Assembly: GCF_900142275.1 (NCBI RefSeq)
Contig: NZ_FRAI01000009.1
Span: forward strand, 1-64,000
Length of the DNA: 64,000 nucleotides
Direction: 5' to 3'
Source: Anaerobranca californiensis DSM 14826
GTDB lineage: Bacteria; Bacillota; Proteinivoracia; Proteinivoracales; Proteinivoracaceae
The notes under the pieces were generated by a model. It saw nothing but the letters and a program-made list of their open reading frames with translations. It was not told the DNA's origin and searched no databases. Numbering within the stretch: the first letter of the stretch is position 1; every line of letters starts with the position of its first letter. Of the stretch, positions 54,629 to 64,000 are shown one piece after another. Made by a program: the position numbers and the translations under genes.

Positions 54629-57175
54629 TTGAATTATGAAGCTATCTTAAATGAAATAAAAGATAAAATAAATATTGTAGATTATATAGGACAGTTCACA
54701 GAGCTGAAAAAAAGGGGGAACCTTTATCAAGGCAAATGTGTTCTTCACAATGACAAAGATACCCCCTCACTAACGGTCTATGATGAAACCCAAAGTTTTT
54801 ATTGTTTTGGTTGTAAAGCCGGTGGAGGAGTTATAGACTTTGTAAAGGAATATTATAATTTTGATTTCAATGAAGCAGTAGAATTTTTGGCGGAAAAAGC
54901 AGGTATTCAATTAACCCATATTGACCTATCTGTATATCGCAAAAAAAAGGCTAAAGTTCAACAAAATCAAGCACAATTAGAAGCTTCTAAAGAAGCTATG
55001 ATAAAAAAGGCAAATTTCGGTAAAGAGTACTTAAAACTTAGGGGTTTTACCGAACGAACGGTGAATGATTTTGAATTAGGATATGATGATAAAAACAATT
55101 CTATAGTAATCCCAATCCATGATGGTATGGGTAAAGTAGTGGGATTTAGTAATCGCTTTTTAGATGAAGGGGTAGAACCTAAGTATAAAAATTCTAGAAA
55201 TGATGAAATTTTTAATAAAGGGGAACTGCTATATAACCTCCACAGAGGAAGAAAACACCTAACCGATACCCTTTACGTGGTAGAAGGTTATTTTGATGTC
55301 ATGAGTTTATGGCAAAGTGGTTTTTTAAGCTCAGTAGGGATTATGAAGGATGTCCTAACAGAACAGCAAGCCAAAATAATTGCTAAATTGTGTAAAGGCA
55401 AGGAATATAAAGCAGGGAAAACCATTGTTTTAATTCCCGATAATGACTCTACTGGCATGAAAAGTGTTGAAAAAAATAAAAAATTGCTATTAGATGAAGA
55501 ACCCACATTAGACATCCGGGTAGCTATCCCTGAACATCCATATAAAGATGTTAACGACATATTAAAAGCCGAAGGGGAAGAGGGAGTTAAAAGGCTTTTA
55601 GAAAGAACCGTTTACGCCGATTATTTTATTTTAAAATATCTACTAAATGAACAAAAAACCGTTGAAAAGGAATATTTAGTTGCTAAAGAATATATCACTC
55701 AAAATGTCTATAATGAAATGGTTGCAGAAGACTTAATTAAATATTTGGCGGAACGTTGGTCAAAAACGGTTTTACAGGTTAGAGAATATTTAGAGATCTC
55801 AAAGGGAAAAACTAAAGGTAAAATGCCCCACAATACCTTTATAGAGAAGCAGGTTTTGGGAATACTGTTGGAACATCCGGGAAAAATTGACGAAGTTGCC
55901 GATGTTTTAATCCCTGACCTCTTTTATGATAAGCAAAATAGATTTATTTATGAAATTATCCTTAATCAATATCAAAAAACAGGGGAAGTATCACAAGTAC
56001 ACTTATATTTAGAATTGCAAAAAAGGGAATCTATAGATAAAATCCAAAACTTATTTACAGAACTAACTTCAAATGCTCCTCCACCATCAGAAATCCATAA
56101 AGGTGTAGGGATATTAAAGGATTTATATTTAAAGCGAAAACTCTATAAAGCTGTAGAACAAATTGGAGATTTAGTTACCGAAAATGAAGAAGCTTCTGTA
56201 GACAGTATCGCTTCCCAAGCCCAAGAGCTAATTTTTCAAGCTACTGATATAAATACTAACCAAAAAACTATCTATGATATTAATGAATTACTAGCCAATA
56301 GATTAGAAGAATATGTCAAAAGGAAGGAAGGATTAACTCCCCGGGGACTTCAGACCGGTTTTATGTCCCTAGATAGCTTAACAAATGGTTTCAAAAACAA
56401 ACATTTAATAGTTTTAGCTGCCGCTACTTCTACCGGTAAAACTGCCTTTAGTTTAAATATTGTAAGGAATGTAATTAAGAGAAACATCCCTGTGGCCTTT
56501 ATCAGTCTTGAAATGAGTGCAGAAGAAATTATGGACAGACTTATTATCCAAGAGTTGATGATTGATAACCAAAGGTATGAGCGGGGTGAATTAGGGGATA
56601 AAGAATTTAGTGATTTCGTCCAAAACCTAAATCTATTATACAATTTACCGTTAAGAATCAGTGATGAAAGGGGTATTAATGTCTCCCAAATAAGGGCTAG
56701 ATTAAGGAGAATGAAGGCACAAATGGGGGGATTAGGTTTAGTTGTCATCGATTATCTTCAAACTATAGCTATCCCTGAAAATTCTGCTAACCAAACTACC
56801 GCCAGGGCGGTAGGGGAGATAGTTCTTCAATTGAGGAATCTAGCCGCTGAATTAGATACGCCAATTATCCTCCTTTCCCAGATAAACCGCAGTTATTCCC
56901 AGAGACAAGATAAAAGACCACAAGTTTCAGATCTTAGGGAATCTGGAAATATTGAAGAATTTGCCGATATGATTATCTTCCTTTATCGGCATGCCAAAAC
57001 TAGTTTACAGGCCTTTGAAGAAGCAAAGGCGGAAGGCAGGGAAAATGAAGTAGAAATTATCGTAGCAAAAAATAGGACTGGAAAAACAGGAACTACTACT
57101 TTGATCTTTGATGACAGATATTTAAGATATATTGATCCATTAGGGGAATCTTTAGAAAAAACTGCACCTAGGTAG
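54629..57175 (+). CDS. DnaG primase-DnaB helicase fusion protein
   Basis: One 848-residue frame from TTG 54629 (ribosome binding site GGGAGGAGGG). Residues 1-95: DnaG CHC2 zinc finger, Cys37-x2-His40 and Cys59-x2-Cys62. About 120-330: primase core and Toprim, with E219 in VVEGYFDV and D271/D273 in PDNDSTG. About 400-505: a DnaB N-terminal domain, QVLGILLEHPG then LFYDKQNRFIYEI. About 565-848: the RecA-type helicase motor with Walker A AATSTGKTA (K604), Walker B VVIDYLQ (D708), SQINRS and AKNRTGKTGT. No separate DnaG helicase-binding domain is seen. All key residues are intact. Confidence 0.92.
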   Translation: MNYEAILNEIKDKINIVDYIGQFTELKKRGNLYQGKCVLHNDKDTPSLTVYDETQSFYCFGCKAGGGVIDFVKEYYNFDFNEAVEFLAEKAGIQLTHIDLSVYRKKKAKVQQNQAQLEASKEAMIKKANFGKEYLKLRGFTERTVNDFELGYDDKNNSIVIPIHDGMGKVVGFSNRFLDEGVEPKYKNSRNDEIFNKGELLYNLHRGRKHLTDTLYVVEGYFDVMSLWQSGFLSSVGIMKDVLTEQQAKIIAKLCKGKEYKAGKTIVLIPDNDSTGMKSVEKNKKLLLDEEPTLDIRVAIPEHPYKDVNDILKAEGEEGVKRLLERTVYADYFILKYLLNEQKTVEKEYLVAKEYITQNVYNEMVAEDLIKYLAERWSKTVLQVREYLEISKGKTKGKMPHNTFIEKQVLGILLEHPGKIDEVADVLIPDLFYDKQNRFIYEIILNQYQKTGEVSQVHLYLELQKRESIDKIQNLFTELTSNAPPPSEIHKGVGILKDLYLKRKLYKAVEQIGDLVTENEEASVDSIASQAQELIFQATDINTNQKTIYDINELLANRLEEYVKRKEGLTPRGLQTGFMSLDSLTNGFKNKHLIVLAAATSTGKTAFSLNIVRNVIKRNIPVAFISLEMSAEEIMDRLIIQELMIDNQRYERGELGDKEFSDFVQNLNLLYNLPLRISDERGINVSQIRARLRRMKAQMGGLGLVVIDYLQTIAIPENSANQTTARAVGEIVLQLRNLAAELDTPIILLSQINRSYSQRQDKRPQVSDLRESGNIEEFADMIIFLYRHAKTSLQAFEEAKAEGRENEVEIIVAKNRTGKTGTTTLIFDDRYLRYIDPLGESLEKTAPR

Positions 57176-57203
57176 TTGACAAATTATTTACAAGTGGTAA
57201 ACT
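57176..57203 (+). promoter_or_regulatory. Promoter of the M-box/mgtE transcript
   Basis: TTGACA (57176-57181), a 16-base spacer and TAAACT (57198-57203). It begins inside or right behind the stop of the fusion gene and lies just before the riboswitch. Confidence 0.65.
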
Positions 57204-57213
57204 AAAAATATAA

Positions 57214-57382
57214 CCTCGTTAGGTGAGGCTACTATATGAACATAGGCTACTGCCCAGAAATGTCTAGAGACACCAATGGGTAGAACAGGCATTGCCGAAA
57301 TAAGGCATGCTTAATGTAGCTGAGTGTTATCAATTAACTACTCTACGTCATATAGTGCTGAAACTCAAACGTATGAGGTAGG
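57214..57382 (+). ncRNA. M-box magnesium riboswitch (ykoK leader)
   Basis: Mg2+-sensing aptamer. Signature blocks in order: CTCGTTAGGTGAGGCT (57215-57230), ATATGAACATAGGCTACTGCC, GAAATGTCTAGAGACACCAATGG (shown as AATGTC and GACACCAATGG), the region GCATGCTTAATGTAGCTGAG, and the closing CATATAGTGCTGAAACTC with ACGTATGAGG. The following gene is the Mg2+ channel mgtE, the standard target. Confidence 0.95.
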
Positions 57383-57404
57383 TTAATTATGCTATGCATT
57401 TATT

Positions 57405-57434
57405 GCCTTCCTCAAATTATGGGGAAGGCTTTTT
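57405..57434 (+). terminator. M-box terminator
   Basis: GCCTTCC (57405-57411) pairs with GGAAGGC (57423-57429), then TTTTT. TGAGG at 57374-57378 can pair with CCTCA (57410-57414), giving the alternative antiterminator. A second copy of GGAAGGCTTT follows at 57445-57454. Confidence 0.85.
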
Positions 57435-57479
57435 AATATATCAAGGAAGGCTTTGCAAATTTCGAAAGGGGTGAGTTAA

Positions 57480-58835
57480 ATGGCATTGGAAAAACAAGCA
57501 TGGGAGAAAATATTACGCTATTTAAGGATAAGGGATAAAGAACGAACGGATATACTAGACGATCTACTACCCCAAGATTTAGCAGAACAAATTTATAGTT
57601 TGCCAAATGAAGAAAAAGTAGAGATATTTGGTTTATTAAATAATGAAGAAGCAGCAATTATTTTAGGTGAAATGGAGCTAGAACAACAAGCAAAAATACT
57701 TTCACTATTATCACCTAAAGTTGCAGCAGATATTTTATCAGAAATGCCTTACGATGATATGACTGACCTTTTAGGTGAACTCAAAGAAGATTTGAAAAAC
57801 AAAATTTTAAGTTATATGCAAAGTGATGATGCTGAAGAAGTAAGGGAGCTGCTAGAATATCCTAAAGACTCTGCTGGTGGTATTATGACCACAGAGTTTA
57901 TAGCCTTTAAAGAAACTTTAACTGTAAAAGAAGCTATTAAAACATTAAGGGAATTGGCACCTTCAGCGGAAACAGCTTACTATATCTATGTTGTTGATGA
58001 AGATGAGAAATTAGTAGGGGTTGTTTCATTAAGGGAGTTAATTATTGCCGATGAGAATCAAATTTTAAGGGAAATAATGAGGACTAATGTCGTAAGTGTA
58101 CAAGTGGATACTGACCAAGAGCAGGTTGCTCAAATGGTACAAAAATATAACTTCCTAGCAATTCCCGTAACCGATAAAGATAATAAGCTCCTAGGTATCA
58201 TTACTGTAGACGATATCATGGATGTAATAGAAGAAGAAACTACAGAAGATATCTACCACTTAGTAGGTACTTCAGAAGTAGAGGGAACTACATTAGTAGA
58301 AGCAAAACCGATCTCTATTGCAAAAACCCGTCTACCTTGGCTAATTATCTGTCTTTTAGGCGGATTATTTTCTGGAAGTGTAATTTCCGTTTATGAAGAG
58401 ACATTAAACGCCATTGTAGCTTTAGCATTCTTTATTCCAGTTATAATGGATATGGGTGGAAATGTCGGTTCCCAATCTTCCACAGTTTTTGTAAGGGGAG
58501 TGGCAACCGGTGAAATACCAGCAAATAAGATGTTTAGATATTTCCTAAAAGAAATTAGAGTAGGTTTGATTATGGGGCTAATATGTGGCTTAACTATTGC
58601 TTTAGCTGCTTCTTTATGGCAAGGGTTACCTATCTTAGGATTAGTAGTTGGAATTTCTATGTTTTGTACAGTGACTTTGGCAGCAACTATTGGTACATTA
58701 GTGCCTTTAATCTTTACGAGATTCGGTATTGATCCAGCTGTTACTGCAGGTCCCTTTGTAACAACCATTAAAGATGTAACGGGATTATTGATTTACTTCT
58801 ATATCGCTACAGTTTTTATGGAATATTTGATGTAA
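57480..58835 (+). CDS. mgtE: Magnesium channel/transporter MgtE
   Basis: 451 residues: an N-terminal superhelical Mg2+-sensing domain (about 20-130, acidic), two CBS domains (about 135-260, with VDEDEKLVGVVSLREL and IPVTDKDNKLLGIITVDDIM) and five transmembrane helices (about 285-450) with NVGSQSSTVFVRG at the pore entry. The riboswitch upstream sets its expression by Mg2+. ATG behind GGGGTGAG. Confidence 0.97.
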   Translation: MALEKQAWEKILRYLRIRDKERTDILDDLLPQDLAEQIYSLPNEEKVEIFGLLNNEEAAIILGEMELEQQAKILSLLSPKVAADILSEMPYDDMTDLLGELKEDLKNKILSYMQSDDAEEVRELLEYPKDSAGGIMTTEFIAFKETLTVKEAIKTLRELAPSAETAYYIYVVDEDEKLVGVVSLRELIIADENQILREIMRTNVVSVQVDTDQEQVAQMVQKYNFLAIPVTDKDNKLLGIITVDDIMDVIEEETTEDIYHLVGTSEVEGTTLVEAKPISIAKTRLPWLIICLLGGLFSGSVISVYEETLNAIVALAFFIPVIMDMGGNVGSQSSTVFVRGVATGEIPANKMFRYFLKEIRVGLIMGLICGLTIALAASLWQGLPILGLVVGISMFCTVTLAATIGTLVPLIFTRFGIDPAVTAGPFVTTIKDVTGLLIYFYIATVFMEYLM

Positions 58836-58836
58836 C

Positions 58837-58860
58837 AAAAGCACCTTCTGGTGCTTTTTC
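58837..58860 (+). terminator. Terminator after mgtE
   Basis: AAAAGCACC-TTCT-GGTGCTTTTT hairpin ending in T residues directly after the mgtE stop. Confidence 0.85.
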
Positions 58861-58933
58861 TATTGACATTAGCACTTCAAATATATACTATTAATAATAT
58901 AAATTATCCAAGGGTTAAAATGCTAAATAAAAG

Positions 58934-58962
58934 TTGTACAGAAGTTAAATTAGTGATATAAT
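58934..58962 (+). promoter_or_regulatory. Promoter of asnS
   Basis: TTGTAC (58934-58939), a 17-base spacer and TATAAT (58957-58962), 34 bases ahead of asnS. The short leader leaves no room for a T-box. Confidence 0.65.
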
Positions 58963-58996
58963 TTACAGAAAACTTGTTGTATTTGGAGGTAAGCTT

Positions 58997-60289
58997 ATGG
59001 TAGAGACGAGAATAGCCGATATAGCCAAACATGAAGGACAGGAAGTAATAATTAAAGGTTGGCTTTATAACAAAAGATCTTCCGGTAAAATCCAGTTTTT
59101 ACAAATCCGTGATGGTTCTGGATTTATCCAAGGTGTAATGGTAAAAAATGAAGTAGGGGAAGAAATCTTCAATAAAGTTAAAGAAATTACCCAAGAATCT
59201 TCCATCATCGTCTATGGTACAGTAAAAAGAGAGGAAAGGGCACCTAGTGGTTTTGAATTATTATTAAAGGATGTAGAACTCGTTCACTTAGCCCCTACAT
59301 ACCCAATCGCTAAAAAAGAACATGGGGTGGACTTCCTAATGGACCACCGCCATCTCTGGCTCCGTTCCCCTCGACAAGTGGCGATCATGAGGGTAAGAAA
59401 CACCATTGTCAATGCTGCCAGAGAATTTTTCGATAAAAATGGCTTCACTTTAATTGATGCTCCAATTTTAACCCCTTCCGCTTGCGAAGGAACTACTAAC
59501 CTCTTTGAAACTGAATACTTTGATACTAAAGCATATCTATCTCAAAGTGGACAATTATATATGGAAGCAGCGGCTATGGCTTTAGGAAAGGTTTACTGCT
59601 TTGGTCCGACATTTAGGGCAGAAAAATCTAAAACCCGCCGTCACCTAATTGAGTTTTGGATGATTGAACCGGAAATGGCCTATGTAGAATTTGAAGAAAA
59701 TTTACAAGTTCAAGAACAATTTGTTTCATATATCGTAGAAAAAGTTCTAGAAAAAAATCGCCAAGACCTTAAAGTACTAGATAGGGATATTTCTAAATTA
59801 GAAAACATTAAAGCTCCTTTCCCTAGAATTACTTATGATGATGCAATTAAATTATTACAGGAAAAAGGTGAAGATATTCAATGGGGAGATGACTTTGGAG
59901 CCCCCCATGAAACAATAATTGCCGAATCCTTTGATAAACCGGTGTTTGTTACCCACTACCCCACTGATATAAAAGCCTTTTACATGAAACCCCATCCTCA
60001 AAGGCCAGAGGTAGTATTGGCAGCTGATTTAATTGCCCCTGAAGGATATGGAGAAATAATTGGCGGTAGTGAAAGGATTGCTGATTTAGACCTGCTTTTA
60101 AAGAGGATTGAAGAACACAATCTTCCAAAGGAAGCTTACCAATGGTACATTGATTTAAGGACCTATGGCTCTGTACCCCACTCCGGTTTTGGCCTAGGTT
60201 TAGAAAGGACAGTAGCTTGGATTTGTGGATTAGATCATGTCAGGGAAACTATTCCATTCCCAAGATTATTAAACAGACTTTACCCATAA
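58997..60289 (+). CDS. asnS: Asparaginyl-tRNA synthetase
   Basis: Class IIb aminoacyl-tRNA synthetase of 430 residues. N-terminal OB fold for the anticodon (about 17-100), then motif 2 [21 protein letters not shown] and motif 3 [27 protein letters not shown] and the Asn-type [16 protein letters not shown] layout distinguish it from AspRS. It sits alone between mgtE and tdh with its own promoter and terminator. Confidence 0.96.
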   Translation: MVETRIADIAKHEGQEVIIKGWLYNKRSSGKIQFLQIRDGSGFIQGVMVKNEVGEEIFNKVKEITQESSIIVYGTVKREERAPSGFELLLKDVELVHLAPTYPIAKKEHGVDFLMDHRHLWLRSPRQVAIMRVRNTIVNAAREFFDKNGFTLIDAPILTPSACEGTTNLFETEYFDTKAYLSQSGQLYMEAAAMALGKVYCFGPTFRAEKSKTRRHLIEFWMIEPEMAYVEFEENLQVQEQFVSYIVEKVLEKNRQDLKVLDRDISKLENIKAPFPRITYDDAIKLLQEKGEDIQWGDDFGAPHETIIAESFDKPVFVTHYPTDIKAFYMKPHPQRPEVVLAADLIAPEGYGEIIGGSERIADLDLLLKRIEEHNLPKEAYQWYIDLRTYGSVPHSGFGLGLERTVAWICGLDHVRETIPFPRLLNRLYP

Positions 60290-60292
60290 AAG

Positions 60293-60319
60293 AAAACCGT
60301 GGAAAACCACGGTTTTTTT
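60293..60319 (+). terminator. Terminator after asnS
   Basis: AAAACCGTGG-AAAA-CCACGGTTTT hairpin followed by T residues. Confidence 0.85.
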
Positions 60320-60425
60320 CTGTATATTCCCTTTTGGAAGAAAATATATAAAATATTAGAAGGGTTTTAACTTTCTGTGTTGAAATTATATTATGTACAA
60401 TTATCCTCAGGGGAGGTATGGCGAT

Positions 60426-61493
60426 ATGTCTGAAAGGATGAAGGTTGTAATGAAAAATCATCGGGAAAGGGGAGCAGTTTTAACTGAAAAGGAAATTCCT
60501 AAAATAGGGCCTAGGGAAATATTGGTTAAAGTTTTGGCAACTAGTATTTGTGGTACAGATCTCCATATATATAAGTGGGATCAATGGTCACAAAGGAGGA
60601 TTAAACCACCTTTAGTCCTAGGTCACGAGTTTGCCGGTGAAGTTGTTGAGGTTGGTAATGAAGTTGAAAATATCAAAGTGGGGGATGTGGTTTCTGCAGA
60701 AACCCACATAGTTTGCGAAGTTTGTGAACTGTGTAGAACAGGGAACGCCCATTTATGTAAAGATACTAAAATATTAGGGGTAGATACCCAAGGAACTTTT
60801 GCCGAATATGTAGCGTTACCAGCTGTTAATGCTTGGGTAAATCCCAAGGGAGTAGATCCTGCCTATCTCTCTATCCAAGAACCGTTAGGTAATGCAGTCC
60901 AAACTTTATTGGCAGGGGAAATTATCGGTAAAACCGTCGCTGTAGTAGGTTGTGGACCTATCGGTATATTCGCCGTTGCCGTAGCAAAAGCAGTAGGAGC
61001 CGCTAAAGTTATTGCTTTGGAAGTAAATGATTATCGTTTAAACTTAGCTAAAGAATTGGGAGCAGATGTAATAATTAACCCTAAATTAGAAGACCCTATA
61101 ATTAAAGTATTAGAAGAAACGGAAGGTTTAGGGGTAGATGTTGTTGCAGAAATGTCAGGAAATCCCACTGCTTTGAAGGAAAGTTTAAAATATGTTAAAC
61201 TAGGGGGAAGGGTTTCCCTATTAGGTATTCCTGCTGAAGAAGTTTCAATAGATATCGCCAATGATGTTGTTTTTAAAGGAATAACCCTACAAGGTATAGT
61301 TGGTAGAAAAATGTACCAAACTTGGTACCAAGTTAAAGGTTTAATTCAATCGGGTAGGTTAAATCTCGCTCCTGTAGTTACCCATCGACTACCTTTAGAA
61401 GAATTCCAAAATGCCTTTGAACTAATGGAAAGGGGTCAATGTGGTAAAGTAGTCCTATATCCAGATCCCAAAATCTTAGAACAGTATAAATAA
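60426..61493 (+). CDS. tdh: L-threonine 3-dehydrogenase
   Basis: Zinc-dependent medium-chain dehydrogenase oxidising threonine to 2-amino-3-oxobutanoate. Catalytic zinc residues are in [10 protein letters not shown] and [13 protein letters not shown], the structural zinc in [15 protein letters not shown], and the NAD fold in [12 protein letters not shown]. The start is ATG 60426 ([11 protein letters not shown]), 7 bases behind GGGGAGGT; an upstream in-frame ATG at 60393 would overlap that ribosome binding site. 355 residues; kbl follows after 13 bases. Confidence 0.95.
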   Translation: MSERMKVVMKNHRERGAVLTEKEIPKIGPREILVKVLATSICGTDLHIYKWDQWSQRRIKPPLVLGHEFAGEVVEVGNEVENIKVGDVVSAETHIVCEVCELCRTGNAHLCKDTKILGVDTQGTFAEYVALPAVNAWVNPKGVDPAYLSIQEPLGNAVQTLLAGEIIGKTVAVVGCGPIGIFAVAVAKAVGAAKVIALEVNDYRLNLAKELGADVIINPKLEDPIIKVLEETEGLGVDVVAEMSGNPTALKESLKYVKLGGRVSLLGIPAEEVSIDIANDVVFKGITLQGIVGRKMYQTWYQVKGLIQSGRLNLAPVVTHRLPLEEFQNAFELMERGQCGKVVLYPDPKILEQYK

Positions 61494-61506
61494 GGAGGAG
61501 AAAATT

Positions 61507-62682
61507 ATGAGGCTATCCTTTTTAGAAGAAAAAATTACAGGATTAAAAGAAGCAGGGGTTTATCGGAAATTGCCGGTATTAGAAGGCCCCAATGAAGCGG
61601 AAATAATTTTAAATGGGCAAAGGGTTATTAATTTGTCTTCTAACAATTATTTAGGTTTTGCCAATCACCCTAAACTCAAACAAGCTGCCATTGAAGCAGT
61701 GGAAAAATACGGTGTAGGTGCTGGGGCAGTTAGGACAATTGTCGGAAATATGGACCTCCATGAAGAATTAGAAAAATTATTAGCAGAATTTAAAAGGGAA
61801 GAAGCGGTGATGGTTTTTCAATCTGGATTTAATTGTAATACCGGGACCATTCAGGCTATTGTAGAAAAGGGTGACTTAATCGTTTCCGATGAACTAAACC
61901 ATGCCAGTATCATTGATGGCTGTCGTTTAAGCAGAGCCGATAAAACTATATATAAACACTGTGATATGGAAGATTTAGAGAGGGTCCTTAAAGAAAACAG
62001 GGATAAGTATCGAAATGTCTTGATTATTACCGATGGGGTATTCAGTATGGATGGAGATATTGCCCCTTTACCAGAAATCGTTAAATTAGCAGAAAAATAT
62101 AATGCTTTAACTTATGTCGATGACGCCCATGGTTCTGGAGTTTTGGGGGAAAGTGGTCGGGGAACGGTAGATCACTTTCACCTCCACGGTAAAGTTGATT
62201 TTACCATTGGTACCCTTTCAAAAGCAATTGGTGTTATCGGCGGTTATGTAGCCGGTAGTGAAGTGATGAAAGATTGGCTATTACATAGGGGTAGACCTTT
62301 ACTATTTAGTACATCTCTACCACCGGCAGCGGTGGCTCCTATCATAGTCGCAATAAAAGAACTTATGAGAACAACGGAGTATACTGAAAGACTTTGGGAT
62401 AATGCCCGCTATTTTAAAGCCCGTTTAGGAGAACTAGGATTTGACTTAGGTAAAAGCCAAACTCCCATAACCCCTGTAATAATTGGCAATGAAGCTAAAA
62501 CAATGGAGTTTAGCCGTAAACTCTTAGAAAAAGGGGTCTTTGTATCTGGAATTGTCTTCCCTACAGTTCCTAAGGGAACAGGTAGAGTTCGCTGTATGGT
62601 AACGGCAGGACATACTAAAGAACAATTAGATAAAGCTATCGCTGTATTTAAAGAAGTCGGTCACCAAATGGGAATAATTTAG
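61507..62682 (+). CDS. kbl: Glycine C-acetyltransferase (2-amino-3-ketobutyrate CoA ligase)
   Basis: PLP enzyme that cleaves 2-amino-3-oxobutanoate with CoA to glycine and acetyl-CoA, the second step after tdh. Motifs: [41 protein letters not shown] and the Schiff-base Lys in [14 protein letters not shown]. 391 residues. tdh-kbl is the classic threonine-degradation pair. ATG after AAGGAGGAG. Confidence 0.95.
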   Translation: MRLSFLEEKITGLKEAGVYRKLPVLEGPNEAEIILNGQRVINLSSNNYLGFANHPKLKQAAIEAVEKYGVGAGAVRTIVGNMDLHEELEKLLAEFKREEAVMVFQSGFNCNTGTIQAIVEKGDLIVSDELNHASIIDGCRLSRADKTIYKHCDMEDLERVLKENRDKYRNVLIITDGVFSMDGDIAPLPEIVKLAEKYNALTYVDDAHGSGVLGESGRGTVDHFHLHGKVDFTIGTLSKAIGVIGGYVAGSEVMKDWLLHRGRPLLFSTSLPPAAVAPIIVAIKELMRTTEYTERLWDNARYFKARLGELGFDLGKSQTPITPVIIGNEAKTMEFSRKLLEKGVFVSGIVFPTVPKGTGRVRCMVTAGHTKEQLDKAIAVFKEVGHQMGII

Positions 62683-62763
62683 TAAAATTTTTGCCTAGCA
62701 TGGGAACATTCATGGAAAATAAATCGTCTAAAGGGTACCAATAAGTGTAAGGAGGAGAAGAAA

Positions 62764-64000
62764 ATGAAAAGGAGCTTATCCTTGTTAATAATAACTATAC
62801 TACTTTTATCTATTACTGGCTGTGTAGAACCCACCAGTTCCCATGCTAACAATCCGTTACCAAAGGTAAACAGTTTGGCAAATCTCAATAGACTCCTTAA
62901 AAATAGTCAGAGATATTGGGGGATTAGATCTAGTGCAGAAATAGCTTTAGATTCTGCAGAAAAGCAACCTAGTACTAGAGATTACTCTTCAACTAATGTC
63001 CAAGTTAAAGGAATTGATGAAGGAGATATTATTAAAATAGATGGTGAATACTTATATCAAATTGTAGGTAGTGAAATAGTAATCACCCGCCTATATCCCG
63101 TTGAAGAAGGGAAAATAGTAGGAAAAATAACTTTTAAAGAAAATATCAGCCCCCAAGAACTGTTTATTGATGGAGATAAATTGGTGGTTATAGGATATAA
63201 GTACGATTATTCAACATTTGATGGGCCAATTTTCCACAGAAGAGGTTTTTTCTATGGTGATTTTACTCTAGTTTTAGTCTATGATATCTCACAGCCTGAC
63301 AAACCGAAACTTACCAGGGAGTTAGAAGTAGAAGGACATTTATTATCTACTAGAAAAAAGGATTCTCACCTTTATTTGATTACTAACAAATACCTGTTTT
63401 CTACGGAACTTTCAGCAAACCCTGCTCCTAGGTACAAAGACTCCGCTAAAGGGGAAGGAGAAGAACAAAAGAAATTAGAAGAAATATCTTATTTCCCACA
63501 AGGAGAACTTTCAGGTTTTATCAATATAGTGGCCTTTTCTATTAAAGATGATAAAAAAGAAGCTACTATAGAAACCTTTTTAGGTAATGGCCATAATATC
63601 TATATGTCCCATGAAAACCTGTATATCGCCCTTACCACTGATAATGCCACTTTAATCCATAAATTTGCTATAGATAAACAAAATATAACCTATAAAGGAC
63701 AAGGTAAAGTTTCCGGGTGGGTGTTGAATCAATTTTCCATGGATGAATATGGAGGATATTTCCGCATAGCAACTACCAGTCACCGGAATGAATCATTAAA
63801 CAACCTTTATGTCCTCGATGAAAATATGAAAACAGTAGGTAAACTGGAAAATTTAGCACCTACAGAGCGAATCTATGCTGCAAGATTTATCGGTGATAAG
63901 GCCTATCTTATAACTTTTGAAATAATTGACCCACTTTTTGTTATTGATCTAAAAAATCCTAAGTCCCCTAAAGTTTTAGGAGAACTGAAAATACCTGGAT
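62764..64000 (+). CDS. Beta-propeller domain lipoprotein (3' end outside the window)
   Basis: Starts ATG 62764 after AAGGAGGAG and runs off the right edge (412 codons seen). The signal peptide ends in ITGC (lipid Cys20). The body begins with STNVQVKGIDEGDIIKIDGE and continues through repeated beta-strand blades, with LVLVYDISQPDKPK, NIYMSHENLYIAL and LFVIDLKNPKSPKVLGEL. This fits secreted beta-propeller proteins of COG4880 type. Function unknown. A separate gene from kbl, 81 bases downstream with no visible terminator. Confidence 0.85.
   Translation, partial: MKRSLSLLIITILLLSITGCVEPTSSHANNPLPKVNSLANLNRLLKNSQRYWGIRSSAEIALDSAEKQPSTRDYSSTNVQVKGIDEGDIIKIDGEYLYQIVGSEIVITRLYPVEEGKIVGKITFKENISPQELFIDGDKLVVIGYKYDYSTFDGPIFHRRGFFYGDFTLVLVYDISQPDKPKLTRELEVEGHLLSTRKKDSHLYLITNKYLFSTELSANPAPRYKDSAKGEGEEQKKLEEISYFPQGELSGFINIVAFSIKDDKKEATIETFLGNGHNIYMSHENLYIALTTDNATLIHKFAIDKQNITYKGQGKVSGWVLNQFSMDEYGGYFRIATTSHRNESLNNLYVLDENMKTVGKLENLAPTERIYAARFIGDKAYLITFEIIDPLFVIDLKNPKSPKVLGELKIPG

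Noticed and set aside
52501-57175. Prophage replication module
   Set aside because: No integrase, capsid, terminase, lysis or phage regulator genes flank it, and the base composition matches its neighbours; I keep it only as an alternative to be tested.
58963-58996. T-box leader of asnS
   Set aside because: The distance between the predicted promoter and the start is too short and no T-box sequence is present.

Overview
The window comes from the chromosome of an AT-rich (roughly one third G+C by eye), spore-forming, anaerobic-type member of the Firmicutes (class Clostridia). The evidence is the sporulation genes (spoIIP, spoIVA, yqfC, yqfD, an alpha/beta small acid-soluble spore protein, a YhcN-like lipoprotein, YIEGIA), the strong AGGAGG ribosome binding sites, the TTG and GTG starts, the fusion of IspH to ribosomal protein S1, and gene orders typical of Clostridia. 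An Anaerobranca-like alkalithermophile is a plausible guess, but the sequence alone cannot prove it. No phage, CRISPR or rRNA genes are seen.

Layout. 1-6.9 kb: the start of a leftward gene (probably a transposase), then dnaK-dnaJ-prmA-rsmE-mtaB and an unknown membrane-anchored protein. 7-20.2 kb: HIT protein, rpsU-yqeY, nfeD-floA, then the classic block yqfC-yqfD-phoH-pgpH-ybeY-dgkA-(DUF881)-cdd-era-recO. 20.2-24.1 kb: a cobalamin riboswitch controlling a B12 ABC importer and cobO. 24.2-29 kb: a methyltransferase, aroH-aroF, cmk and the ispH-rpsA fusion. 29-38 kb: a sporulation and envelope block (DUF1614, SpoIIP-like, YIEGIA and its partner, two DUF3189 proteins, der, plsY, gpsA, spoIVA). 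38-42 kb: a leftward pair of ABC exporter half-transporters flanked by tRNA-Pro on one side and tRNA-Gly and tRNA-Met on the other. 42-49.5 kb: rnhA, an aminotransferase with a START-like protein, ndk, cheR, a leftward cluster of six tRNA genes, unknown small genes and two leftward spore genes. 49.6-57.2 kb: surE, deoC, a cell-wall amidase and a replication operon. 57.2-64 kb: an M-box Mg riboswitch with mgtE, then asnS, tdh-kbl and a truncated secreted beta-propeller lipoprotein.

The most unusual locus is the replication operon at 52.5-57.2 kb. A DnaD/DnaB-like initiation protein and a DnaI-type helicase loader precede one 848-residue protein that joins a complete DnaG-type primase (CHC2 zinc finger and Toprim core) to a complete DnaB-type replicative helicase. 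A single DnaB-N-like domain sits where the helicase-binding domain of DnaG would be. Other points worth a second look are a hairpin that both resembles a terminator and buries the ribosome binding site of yqfC, a kinase-phosphatase fusion whose PAP2-like half has lost a catalytic histidine, a palindromic operator over the deoC promoter, and a gene remnant behind rnhA.
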